From positions 1 to 21,040 of the forward strand of contig JBJKPP010000174.1 of NCBI GenBank assembly GCA_046706145.1: DNA of 21,040 nucleotides. The letters run 5' to 3'. A model generated the notes under the pieces. It was not told where the DNA came from. It worked only from the letters and a program-made list of their open reading frames with translations, and did not search any database. Below, piece by piece: positions 14,076-21,040 of the stretch (positions within the stretch are counted from its first letter, which is position 1; the number at the start of each line of letters is the position of its first letter). This DNA is from JBJKPP01 sp046706145 (lineage in GTDB: Bacteria; Bacteroidota; Ignavibacteria; Ignavibacteriales; Ignavibacteriaceae). The position numbers were made by a program, and so were the translations under genes.

Positions 14076-15941
14076 ATGTTTTTTAAAAAATCCAACCCGG
14101 AAATAAGTTCAAATAGACTTTTTAGCAAAATTAATTTCAAGGATTTGAACTTCTCACCCAGTAAAAAAGAATTCGTTAACTTTGAAGAAGGACACCCAAT
14201 ATACCAGGTTAATGATGAAGCAAAGTTCGTCTATTTAATCCTGGAGGGTAATGTAAAAATCAAGACAAAGGATGAAAACGAATTTGTCAATATTTTTAAT
14301 AGGACAAAGAACCAGTTTTTCGGCGAATTGGAATTTCTTGAAAGTTCTCCCACAGCAAAATCCTCAGCCGTTGCCATGTCAAATTCAACTATTTACAGAA
14401 TAGACTACCAAACGCTGCAAAAATTGGCTGACTCAGAAGAAAAATTACTTGAAAATCTTAAAAGTCCGGAAGAAGACTTTGGCGAATACATAGAGGAGTT
14501 GGAGCAAAGCCAAGCAGAAAACACTGAAGAAAGTCCAAATGCTGCAGACAATTACAAAGATGAGCAGCTAGAAGCAGAAAATATAAGTAGCGAGGTTGAA
14601 AAGAACTTCGAGAACATTTCCGATTCTGAATTAACTAATGACTCTGATGAACCTATGTGGGTTGACGAAGACACCGAAACTGGTGAACTCAAGATGGAAG
14701 AAGAGACACAAAATTTCTCCAGTGAATCTGAAGTAAATGAAGTAGAAGAAACGGACGAGTTGGAATCGGATGAATTAAAGATAGGTAAAAATGCCGAGGA
14801 TCTTGCAAGCGAATCGGAAGAAAATGAAATTGAAGAACTACAGCAAAGAGATGAATTAGAGACTGAGGAACTAAAAATAAACGAAGATGCTCAAGATTTT
14901 TCAAGTGAATCTGAGGATAATGAGCTTGAGGAAATACAGCAAATGGATGAGACGGAAACCGAGGATTTGAAGTTGGATGAAGAAGAAGGAGATATTTCGA
15001 TTCAGGCGGACGATAGTGAGACTGAGGAAATAGAACATGAACCTGAATTCAAATCGGAGAGGAAATCTGAATTGTTCCCGGCAGAAGATTCTGTTTCTGA
15101 AGAAGAAATCAGTTCCGGTGCTTTTGATGAAGAAAAGACTTTCGATAGCAAAACAAAAGAAAGTGAAGATGATTTAGGATATAGTTTAAGCGCAGAACTT
15201 GAAACGGTTACCGAAACAGCTGTTTCTTCTAAAGAAACAGGTTTTCAGGACAACGCAATTGACAATTCTAGAACGTACCAGTCAAAGGGTGAGCCCGAAA
15301 TGAATGTAGATCTTGCAAAGTTTTTATACAATAATATTGAACATTCACATTTAATTATGGGCAAATATCTGAATTATATAAATTCCAAAGATATATCTGA
15401 AGATGTTAAAAATGTTGTTACCCAAATTTCTAATGAGGTTCAACTAAATCAGCAATATATGAACAGTGTTCTCGGATTGCTGGACAAGAGAATGCCGTTA
15501 GACTTAGAAAGTAAAAGTATCGTGGAAATACTTGACGATATCTTGCCAAAACTGGCTGAGTATTCTAATGAAAACAAGGTAAGTATATATAAGAAATTGG
15601 AAGACGATGGTCAGGTAAAAATAGATGAACCAAAATTTTATCAAGCATGTTATCAGATAATAAAGAATAGCTGTGAGGCTTCTAAGGGGGATGGCAAAAT
15701 ATATGTTTCTACTCGAAGGCGAAATAACCATGTCGAAATAGAATTTGAGGATAATTGTCTGGGCATTCCAGAAAGCATTCAGGAAAGTGTCTTTGAACCA
15801 TACTTTTCTCATGGGAAAGAATCAAGCGGGTTAGGACTCACTTTAGCTAAAAAAATTGTTGAAGACCATGGCGGTGAGATTCAAATTAAAAGTGCCTTGG
15901 GCGAAGGGACTTTTGTTATTATTTCTCTTCCAGCAGAATAA
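14076..15941 (+). CDS. Cyclic nucleotide-binding domain protein with acidic repeat linker and histidine-kinase-like ATPase
   Basis: 621 residues, apparently soluble. Residues about 33-125 form a cNMP-binding jelly roll (VNFEEGHPIYQVNDEAKFVY, LILEGNVKIK, FFGELEFLESSPTAKSS). The Arg that holds the cyclic phosphate is replaced in the PTAKSS stretch, so nucleotide binding is doubtful. Residues about 130-400 are a very acidic, low-complexity linker with repeats of about 30 residues. Residues about 413-475 look like a DHp dimer region and 480-620 like a HATPase: N-box Asn531 (IIKNSCEAS), G1 EDNCLGIP (Asp559, with Cys561 for the usual Gly), VFEPYFS, and G2 SSGLGLTLAKKIVEDHGG. The phosphoacceptor His is unclear: by spacing, Tyr418 stands in its place, although His423 and His425 are close. 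No receiver domain or partner regulator is adjacent. miaA follows after 39 nt. It may be a genuine kinase or a pseudokinase scaffold. Confidence 0.8.
   Translation: MFFKKSNPEISSNRLFSKINFKDLNFSPSKKEFVNFEEGHPIYQVNDEAKFVYLILEGNVKIKTKDENEFVNIFNRTKNQFFGELEFLESSPTAKSSAVAMSNSTIYRIDYQTLQKLADSEEKLLENLKSPEEDFGEYIEELEQSQAENTEESPNAADNYKDEQLEAENISSEVEKNFENISDSELTNDSDEPMWVDEDTETGELKMEEETQNFSSESEVNEVEETDELESDELKIGKNAEDLASESEENEIEELQQRDELETEELKINEDAQDFSSESEDNELEEIQQMDETETEDLKLDEEEGDISIQADDSETEEIEHEPEFKSERKSELFPAEDSVSEEEISSGAFDEEKTFDSKTKESEDDLGYSLSAELETVTETAVSSKETGFQDNAIDNSRTYQSKGEPEMNVDLAKFLYNNIEHSHLIMGKYLNYINSKDISEDVKNVVTQISNEVQLNQQYMNSVLGLLDKRMPLDLESKSIVEILDDILPKLAEYSNENKVSIYKKLEDDGQVKIDEPKFYQACYQIIKNSCEASKGDGKIYVSTRRRNNHVEIEFEDNCLGIPESIQESVFEPYFSHGKESSGLGLTLAKKIVEDHGGEIQIKSALGEGTFVIISLPAE
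14685..15035 (+). repeat. Acidic tandem amino-acid repeats in the sensor kinase linker
   Basis: About four diverged units begin ELK/DLK at residues 204, 233, 265 and 297, with periods of 29, 32 and 32. The shared core is ELK, about seven residues, then SSESE-x-NE-x-EE and a D-E/T-E-T-E ending. The bases have drifted more than the residues, so the units look old and kept for acidity rather than recently copied. Confidence 0.75.
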
Positions 15942-15950
15942 TGATTTTTT

Positions 15951-15979
15951 AGGCTTCGCCTGAGTTGGTCGCAATGCGA
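15951..15979 (+). promoter_or_regulatory. Twin small hairpins at the miaA start
   Basis: Between the sensor kinase stop and the miaA ATG there are two perfect small stems: AGGC-TTC-GCCT (15951-15961) and TCGCA-A-TGCGA (15969-15979), the second ending 1 nt before the ATG at 15981. No Shine-Dalgarno is visible in this gap. The hairpins may limit translation of miaA and the genes coupled to it, or be a relic of a dispersed repeat. Confidence 0.4.
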
Positions 15980-15980
15980 A

Positions 15981-16883
15981 ATGAAATATGATTTAGTTAC
16001 TATTCTTGGACCAACCGCAACTGGTAAAACTAAACTCTCCGTTAAATTAGCATATCATTTCAATGGCGAAATCATATCAGCCGATTCACGGCAAGTTTAT
16101 AAAGGATTGGATTTGGGGTCGGGGAAAGACTTGCGTGATTATCAAGTCAATAACAAAACCATTAATTATTACTTAATTGATATACTTGAACCAAATCAAG
16201 AGTTCAATGTTTTCCAATTCGATCAATATTTTAAGAAAGCATACAAAGAAATTACATCTAAGGGAAAACTTCCGTTTATGGTAGGTGGAACCGGCTTATA
16301 TTTAAGCTCTATACTTCAAAAATATAAACTACCTAAGGCAGATTTTAACGATGAAAAAATGCACGATTTGGAAGAAAAATCTCATGAAGAATTAAAATCA
16401 ATTTTGCATAAAATAAATCCAAACTTACACAATACAACTGACCTCACGAGCAAGGAAAGAACGATAAAAGCTATAATAGTTGCCCGCTATTCAAAAAATG
16501 ATAAATCTGAATATATATCTGTAAACTCCTATAATATTGGAATAAATGTAGAAAAAGCCGAGTTAAAGAAAAGAATAAAACAACGATTGACGACAAGGTT
16601 AGAAGAAGGAATGATTGATGAAGTTGAAGGATTACTTTCCAAAGGCGTTTCTTACGAGAAACTTTTTTTCTTCGGACTGGAATATAAATTCATCGCAATG
16701 TATCTTCAAAAAGAATTGAACTATAATGACATGTTTCAGAAGTTGAATAGTGCAATTGTCAGTTTCGCAAAAAAACAAATGACCTGGTTTAGAAAAATGG
16801 AACGAGAGGGAATAAAGATTAATTGGCTTAATGGACCGGATTTAATACAAGCAAAAAAGCTAATCGAAGATAACGTTATATGA
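15981..16883 (+). CDS. miaA: tRNA dimethylallyltransferase
   Basis: 300 residues. It adds an isopentenyl group to A37 of tRNAs that read codons starting with U. Marks: P-loop GPTATGKT (10-17), ISADSRQVYKGLDLGSGKD with the catalytic Asp and Arg region (about 35-51), FMVGGTGLYL (about 100), and the C-terminal EEGMIDEVEGLLSKGVSYEK and FAKKQMTWFRK. Some positions differ from typical MiaA: the usual QR..RALE segment reads KERTIKAIIVARY, and the usual GYKE reads GLEYKF. It is therefore a divergent form, and a second copy elsewhere is possible. Its stop overlaps the next gene's start by 4 nt (ATGA), so translation is coupled. Confidence 0.93.
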   Translation: MKYDLVTILGPTATGKTKLSVKLAYHFNGEIISADSRQVYKGLDLGSGKDLRDYQVNNKTINYYLIDILEPNQEFNVFQFDQYFKKAYKEITSKGKLPFMVGGTGLYLSSILQKYKLPKADFNDEKMHDLEEKSHEELKSILHKINPNLHNTTDLTSKERTIKAIIVARYSKNDKSEYISVNSYNIGINVEKAELKKRIKQRLTTRLEEGMIDEVEGLLSKGVSYEKLFFFGLEYKFIAMYLQKELNYNDMFQKLNSAIVSFAKKQMTWFRKMEREGIKINWLNGPDLIQAKKLIEDNVI

Positions 16884-18247
16884 CAAAATCTTCATATGAA
16901 CACACTAAAACAAGTAAGATTAATAAATATTTACAAAAATTCGGATACGATGGTTGGAAATTAGAAATCGCCAGCGAAGGAAATATTAGTAATGTAATAG
17001 TTGTACCTGCTATATCCGAATATAGAAATGTCATTACCCTTTTGAATTCACTTTCTAAAAACCACTCTGATTACTTTGATTCTACCGTAATAATTTTTGT
17101 TGTTAACAATTCCGTTAACACCAATAGTAAAATAAGGAAGAATAATTTAAAGACCTGTGAACTGTTAAAACAGATAATATCAAATCAACGCAACAATTCA
17201 TATTTCGATAATCCACATGCTAATTGGGACAAATTAAGAATTGGCTTAATAGATGCATGCTCGGAAGGAAATGAATTTCCAACAAAACTAAGCGGCGCTG
17301 GTTTTGCCCGTAAAATTGGCATGGATGCTTCACTTAGAGTGTTTGATTATTCGAACAGAAGAAAGAACTTGCTCATCTGCCTCGATGCTGACTGCACTGT
17401 TGACAAAAATTACTTGAATGAAATAATCTCTAACTTCAATGAGAAAAAACTACATGCGGGAATCGTAAATTTTAAACATAGACTTAATAGCAAAAAGACA
17501 GAACCTGCCATAATCTGTTACGAAATTTATTTAAGATATTATGTACTGGGACTCAAATACGCTAGTTCACCTTTTACCTTTTACTCGGTTGGTTCTACTA
17601 TTGTGTGCGACGATGAAACATATATAAAAGTCGGCGGAATGAATCTCAATAAAGCCGGAGAAGATTTTTATTTCCTCGAAAAAATCGCAAAAGTAGCTCC
17701 TATTGGAAGGATTAATTCAACAACCGTTTATCCTTCTTCCAGGTCATCTTGGAGAGTTCCGTTTGGAACCGGTCCGAGAATAAAAAGATTTTTAGAGCAA
17801 GAAAAAGATGAATTTTTACTATATAATCCAAAATGTTTTTATATTTTAAAAAAATGGTTGGATATATTCAGTAAAAATTATTTTACTGGTGAGGAATTCT
17901 TAAAACATGCAGAAAGAATTAATAAATACTTATATTCCTTTCTGAAAAAAAATGATTTTGCAGAGCATTGGAATAAAATTCTTTCAAACCTGCCCGTTCA
18001 GCAGGATAACTCAAACAGTCAAACTCAATTAGATAAACAGAAAATTAATTGGTTTGACGGTTTTAGGACACTTAAATTAATCCATCATTTACGAGATAAC
18101 GGTTACCAATCTATAAATATGTTTGACGCTCTGGATGAAATATTTTCACAATATAATTTACAAATCAAAAGAAATAATCAGAACGCTATTCCTAACATTA
18201 CTATACAAAAAAAATATCTTGATTATTTAAGAGAGCTAACTAAATGA
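16880..18247 (+). CDS. Large family 2-like glycosyltransferase
   Basis: 455 residues, longer than the family 2 core. The GT-A part spans about residues 35-300: NVIVVPAISEYRNVITLLNSL, a segment with GAGFARKIGMDASLR (139-153) resembling the G-x-AR-N motif, LLICLDADCTVD with the DxD motif at Asp169-Asp171, SVGSTIVCDDETYIKVGGMN, and AGEDFYFLEKI with a probable catalytic ED. About 150 C-terminal residues have no feature I recognise. No membrane helices are obvious. It starts inside the miaA stop and its own stop overlaps the FAD oxidoreductase start by 4 nt, so the three are made together, though their functions share no obvious pathway. The product is probably a glycan or glycolipid, but the substrate is unknown. 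Confidence 0.85.
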   Translation: MTKSSYEHTKTSKINKYLQKFGYDGWKLEIASEGNISNVIVVPAISEYRNVITLLNSLSKNHSDYFDSTVIIFVVNNSVNTNSKIRKNNLKTCELLKQIISNQRNNSYFDNPHANWDKLRIGLIDACSEGNEFPTKLSGAGFARKIGMDASLRVFDYSNRRKNLLICLDADCTVDKNYLNEIISNFNEKKLHAGIVNFKHRLNSKKTEPAIICYEIYLRYYVLGLKYASSPFTFYSVGSTIVCDDETYIKVGGMNLNKAGEDFYFLEKIAKVAPIGRINSTTVYPSSRSSWRVPFGTGPRIKRFLEQEKDEFLLYNPKCFYILKKWLDIFSKNYFTGEEFLKHAERINKYLYSFLKKNDFAEHWNKILSNLPVQQDNSNSQTQLDKQKINWFDGFRTLKLIHHLRDNGYQSINMFDALDEIFSQYNLQIKRNNQNAIPNITIQKKYLDYLRELTK

Positions 18248-19728
18248 TAATAAAAAAGAACCAGGAAGAAATACAAAATTATCTTTTTGACGCTTCTAAC
18301 TTTAAAGGCTTTTGTGATGCAGTATATTTCCCCGAATCTGCTGACGACATTTCCCAAATATTGAAAGATGCAAATCAGAAAGAAATCGGTGTAACAATCT
18401 CCGGAAATGGAACCGGACTGACGGGGGCAAGAGTACCGCAAGGTGGAATAGTAATCTCAACCGAAAAATTTAATAAAATTATCGAGGTAAACGAAGACGA
18501 AAAATATATAATTGTTGAACCTGGGGTAATTTTAGCAGATTTACAAGAAGCCTTAAAAACACATAATCTTATCTATCCACCCGACCCTACAGATGAAAAC
18601 TGCTTTGTTGGCGGCACCATAGCTACAAACGCATCGGGCGAGAAAACATTTAAGTATGGTCCAACTAGAGATTTTGTTCTTGAACTCGAAATTGTACTGG
18701 CTAACGGTGAAAAACTGACATTGAAAAGAGGACAAAATTTCGCTCAAAATTCAACTTTAACTTTGACCTCCGAAGCAGGAACAAAATATGTTCTTGATGT
18801 TCCGGAAACAGACAGACCGAACTTAAAAAATGCCTCCGGATATTTCTGCAAGAAAAACATGGATGCAATTGATCTTTTTATTGGTTCGGAAGGAACCTTG
18901 GGAGTAATATCAAAAGCAAAATTGAGACTAATAGACAGCCCTTCCGATATTATTTCTTGTATAGCTTTTTTTGATGATGAAACTTCCGCCCTAACTTTTA
19001 TAGAAAGTGCAAGAGACAAATCTTTGAAATCACGAAACGATGATAAAAATTTTACAATTGACGCCCTCGCCCTGGAATTCTTTGACAAAAACTCTCTTGA
19101 TTTCTTAAGGGAAGACTTCACACAAATTCCTTCTTCTGTTAATGCTGGAGTATGGTTCGAACAAGAAATTTATCCAGACAAATCGGAAGAAGAAATTCTC
19201 GACCAATGGCTCAATATTATTATGGACTCGAACGGTAAGGAAGAGTATTCATGGTTTGGGGTAACAGAAAAAGATAAAAAAGAAATAGAATTCATGAGGA
19301 AGAGCTTGCCGCGCAAAGTCAACGAATACATTTTTAAAAATAACTTTAGAAAACTGGGCACCGATACTGCTGTTCCCCATGACAAATTTAGAGAATTTTA
19401 TCAATTCTCAAGAAATGAAGTAGCAAAAGGTAACATTGAGTATGTTATATTCGGTCATGTTGGGAATTCCCACATACACTTAAACATGCTTCCTAAAAAT
19501 CAGGAAGAATTTGAGAAAGCAGGACAAATTTACAAGACTATTGTAAATAATGCCATTGCTATGGGAGGAACATTCTCAGCGGAACATGGTGTGGGAAAAG
19601 CTAAAAAAGATTATTTGCTGAAAATGTTTGGCGAGGAAACAATTAAAAAAATGGCTGCCATAAAAAGCATTTTGGACCCTAAATGGATTTTAGGAAGAGG
19701 AAATATTTTCGATAATAAAATTAGGTAA
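18244..19728 (+). CDS. GlcD-type FAD-linked oxidoreductase
   Basis: 494 residues of the vanillyl-alcohol-oxidase flavoprotein family, similar to GlcD, D-lactate dehydrogenase and D-2-hydroxyglutarate dehydrogenase. It oxidises a D-2-hydroxy acid to its keto acid. FAD_binding_4 domain at about 20-200: SGNGTGLTGARVPQGG (53-68) contacts the pyrophosphate, and DPTDENCFVGGTIATNASG (about 117-135) and KYGPTRDFVLELEIVLANGE follow. The FAD-oxidase_C domain has the metal/substrate His cluster GHVGNSHIHLN (405-414) and SAEHGVGKAKKDYL (about 446-459). No Fe-S GlcF partner is adjacent and no Cys cluster is fused, so electrons probably go to a separate carrier. It overlaps the glycosyltransferase gene by 4 nt and ends just before the nested repeat at 19730. 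The exact substrate is unknown. Confidence 0.92.
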   Translation: MIIKKNQEEIQNYLFDASNFKGFCDAVYFPESADDISQILKDANQKEIGVTISGNGTGLTGARVPQGGIVISTEKFNKIIEVNEDEKYIIVEPGVILADLQEALKTHNLIYPPDPTDENCFVGGTIATNASGEKTFKYGPTRDFVLELEIVLANGEKLTLKRGQNFAQNSTLTLTSEAGTKYVLDVPETDRPNLKNASGYFCKKNMDAIDLFIGSEGTLGVISKAKLRLIDSPSDIISCIAFFDDETSALTFIESARDKSLKSRNDDKNFTIDALALEFFDKNSLDFLREDFTQIPSSVNAGVWFEQEIYPDKSEEEILDQWLNIIMDSNGKEEYSWFGVTEKDKKEIEFMRKSLPRKVNEYIFKNNFRKLGTDTAVPHDKFREFYQFSRNEVAKGNIEYVIFGHVGNSHIHLNMLPKNQEEFEKAGQIYKTIVNNAIAMGGTFSAEHGVGKAKKDYLLKMFGEETIKKMAAIKSILDPKWILGRGNIFDNKIR

Positions 19729-19729
19729 C

Positions 19730-19849
19730 GTCTTAATTTCACAAGTTGCATAATAATCTAAACATGTCATTCTGAATTAAATTCAGAATCTGCCTGGTGA
19801 TAAATAGATTCCGAATCAAGTTCGGTATGACAAAAGGTGAAATTAAGAC
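19730..19849. repeat. 120-bp nested inverted repeat (MITE- or REP-like)
   Basis: The outer perfect 13-nt inverted repeat is GTCTTAATTTCAC (19730-19742) and GTGAAATTAAGAC (19837-19849). The inner arms 19765-19791 and 19806-19832 match in 21 of 27 positions as inverted repeats, beginning TGTCAT and ending ATGACA. Each inner arm is a hairpin by itself (TTCTGAAT-TAA-ATTCAGAA; CCGAA-TCAAG-TTCGG). TGTCATTCTGAA-type repeats recur in many Bacteroidota-related genomes. It lies between two convergent genes and could act as a two-way terminator. Confidence 0.8.
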
Positions 19850-19876
19850 ACTATTTAAAATTGCACCAAGTAGCCG

Positions 19877-21040
19877 TTAATCTAAAGATTTTCTGTAAGT
19901 AGTTCCGTCTTTTGAGTCTTGTAGAACAACACCAAGTTTACCCAGTCTGTCTCTTATCTCATCGGCTAATTTATAATTCTTTTCCAGCTTTGCATTAGTT
20001 CTAAGTTCAATTAATAATCCGATCAAATCATTTTCTAAACTACCGTCACTGCTTGATACAAGCTTATTAAAATCAAGAATACCAAGTACGCCCTGCGCAG
20101 TTTCTTCGAGGAATTGTTTTGCGTCCTGATAAAACGAAGCGCTTAAATCGGAATTTTCAGAAATTGTTTTGTTTACATCTCTAACAAAATCAAAAATTAC
20201 TGCTGTTGCCTGCGGTGTATTGAAATCATCATCCATGGTTTTCTTAAATCTTTCAACATAATCTGTAAAATTTATGTTGCCCTTATTATTTCCAAACTGG
20301 TCCGCCTCTATTTTCTCATTTAATGTTAAGGCCATATTTGTCAGTTTCTCTACACCTTTTTTTGCAGATGCCAGCAATTCTTCGCTAAAATTTAATGGGC
20401 CAGCATAATGAGTCTGTGCAAAAGCCAGTCTTATCGATTCTGCAGAATATTTCTTTAGTATATCCCTTGCATTAAAAAAGTTACCCAGAGACTTTGACAT
20501 CTTTTCATCGTTGATATTTAAAAACCCAAAATGAATCCAATAATTGACAAATTTTTTGTCGTTTGCTGCCTCGCTTTGTGCTATTTCATTTTCGTGATGC
20601 GGAAAAATCAAATCATTTGCTCCGGCGTGAATGTCAAAAGTATCACCAAGATGTGCACAGCTCATAGCCGAGCATTCAATATGCCAACCGGGTCTTCCCT
20701 TTCCCCACGGACTTTCCCAGGATGGTTCACCCTCTTTAGCTTTCTTCCATAAAGCAAAATCTAAGGGGTCTTTTTTTGCTTCATTAACCTCTATTCGCGC
20801 ACCAGTTTCCAATTCATCTAATTTTTTACCACTTAGTTTTCCGTAATCTTCAAACTTTTTAACTTGATAAAAAACGTCTCCATCAACTTCATACGCAAAG
20901 CCTTTGTCCTGCAATTTTTTAACCATCTGTATAATTTCGTTGATGTGCACAGTGGCTTTTGGATATTGGGTAGCTCTTTTGATTTTCAGCTTCTGAATAT
21001 CTTCAAAAAAAGCATCGGTATAAACCGAGGCAACTTGTTC
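19877..21040 (-). CDS. cysS: Cysteinyl-tRNA synthetase (5' end outside window)
   Basis: 387 residues are visible; the frame is open to the right edge at 21040, so about 90 N-terminal residues (including the HIGH motif and the first zinc Cys) are outside. The GTG at 20950 is internal, not the start. Class I aminoacyl-tRNA synthetase that charges tRNA-Cys in the cytosol. Marks: FFEDIQKLKIKRATQYPKAT, FYQVKKFEDYGKLSGKK, DFALWKKAKEGEPSWESPWG, GRPGWHIECSAM (zinc Cys), HAGANDLIFPHHENEIAQSEA (zinc His/Glu), WIHFGFLNINDEKMSKSLGN with the KMSKS loop, and the helical anticodon-binding DALR-like C-terminus (LIGLLIELRTNAKLEKNYKLADEIRDRLG). It is convergent with the FAD oxidoreductase. Identification is secure. 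Confidence 0.96.
   Translation of the reverse strand, partial: EQVASVYTDAFFEDIQKLKIKRATQYPKATVHINEIIQMVKKLQDKGFAYEVDGDVFYQVKKFEDYGKLSGKKLDELETGARIEVNEAKKDPLDFALWKKAKEGEPSWESPWGKGRPGWHIECSAMSCAHLGDTFDIHAGANDLIFPHHENEIAQSEAANDKKFVNYWIHFGFLNINDEKMSKSLGNFFNARDILKKYSAESIRLAFAQTHYAGPLNFSEELLASAKKGVEKLTNMALTLNEKIEADQFGNNKGNINFTDYVERFKKTMDDDFNTPQATAVIFDFVRDVNKTISENSDLSASFYQDAKQFLEETAQGVLGILDFNKLVSSSDGSLENDLIGLLIELRTNAKLEKNYKLADEIRDRLGKLGVVLQDSKDGTTYRKSLD

Noticed and set aside
14689..15812. Two minus-strand frames (14689-14904, 15504-15812) under the sensor kinase
   Set aside because: The first is the antisense of the acidic repeat codons and gives a Leu/His/Pro-rich pattern; neither has a start context.
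18223..19385. Four minus-strand frames under the FAD oxidoreductase
   Set aside because: Shadows of a fully conserved flavoprotein frame.
20531..20846. Two plus-strand frames under cysS
   Set aside because: Opposite the zinc and KMSKS regions of cysS; no independent support.
20948..20950. GTG as start of cysS
   Set aside because: Upstream codons to 21040 stay open and encode conserved CysRS sequence (FFEDIQKLKIKRAT), so the gene continues beyond the window.
1..21040. tRNA, rRNA, CRISPR array, prophage or known defence system
   Set aside because: None was seen. No cloverleaf-like stretch, no regularly spaced direct repeats, and the only mobile-type gene is the RAYT.

Overview
The window is AT-rich, chromosomal-type bacterial DNA with about 18 protein genes and no RNA genes or CRISPR array that I can see. 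Several traits point to the FCB (Bacteroidota/Ignavibacteriota/Chlorobiota) group, most likely an Ignavibacteria-like organism. These are a TTTG-N20-TAnnTTTG promoter of the Bacteroidetes kind in front of the lrp-glnA pair, many weak Shine-Dalgarno sites, large secreted beta-helix and beta-propeller proteins, and a RAYT transposase carrying a palindrome of a type I associate with these genomes. The taxonomic call is an inference from style, not from a marker gene.

Layout. Positions 1-3004 (minus strand) hold two envelope or secreted proteins: a PQQ-like beta-propeller lipoprotein followed by a large right-handed beta-helix protein that runs off the left edge. A 0.4 kb gene-free stretch with a terminator hairpin follows. 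Positions 3432-5341 (minus) are a nitrogen unit: an Lrp/AsnC regulator, then type I glutamine synthetase. Positions 5502-6479 (minus) hold a family 2 glycosyltransferase preceded by a 52-residue, very basic small ORF. Positions 6584-9305 (plus) form a compact group of an NRDE/TANGO2 protein, a formiminoglutamase-like ureohydrolase with a changed metal ligand, and glutamate formimidoyltransferase; the last two suggest the end of histidine breakdown. A RAYT (9329-9934, minus) sits just after it.

Positions 10118-12642 (plus) are a lone ilvD and a secreted TPR protein. Positions 12695-13951 (minus) form a small stress operon: ECF sigma factor, zinc-type anti-sigma factor and an OsmC peroxidase. 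It is divergent from 14076-19728 (plus), a run of four genes: a cyclic-nucleotide-binding-domain/histidine-kinase-like fusion with a long acidic repeat linker, miaA, a second glycosyltransferase and a GlcD-type FAD oxidoreductase. The last three overlap by 4 nt and are probably translationally coupled. A 120-bp nested inverted repeat separates that run from cysS, which reads inward from the right edge and is cut at its N-terminus.

Most genes are recognisable families. The points most worth a second look are the perfect 30-nt palindrome inside the RAYT reading frame, the His-to-Asn change in the HutG-like enzyme beside FtcD, the redox-type sigma/anti-sigma/OsmC operon, the acidic-linker sensor kinase lacking several canonical residues, and the nested repeat before cysS.
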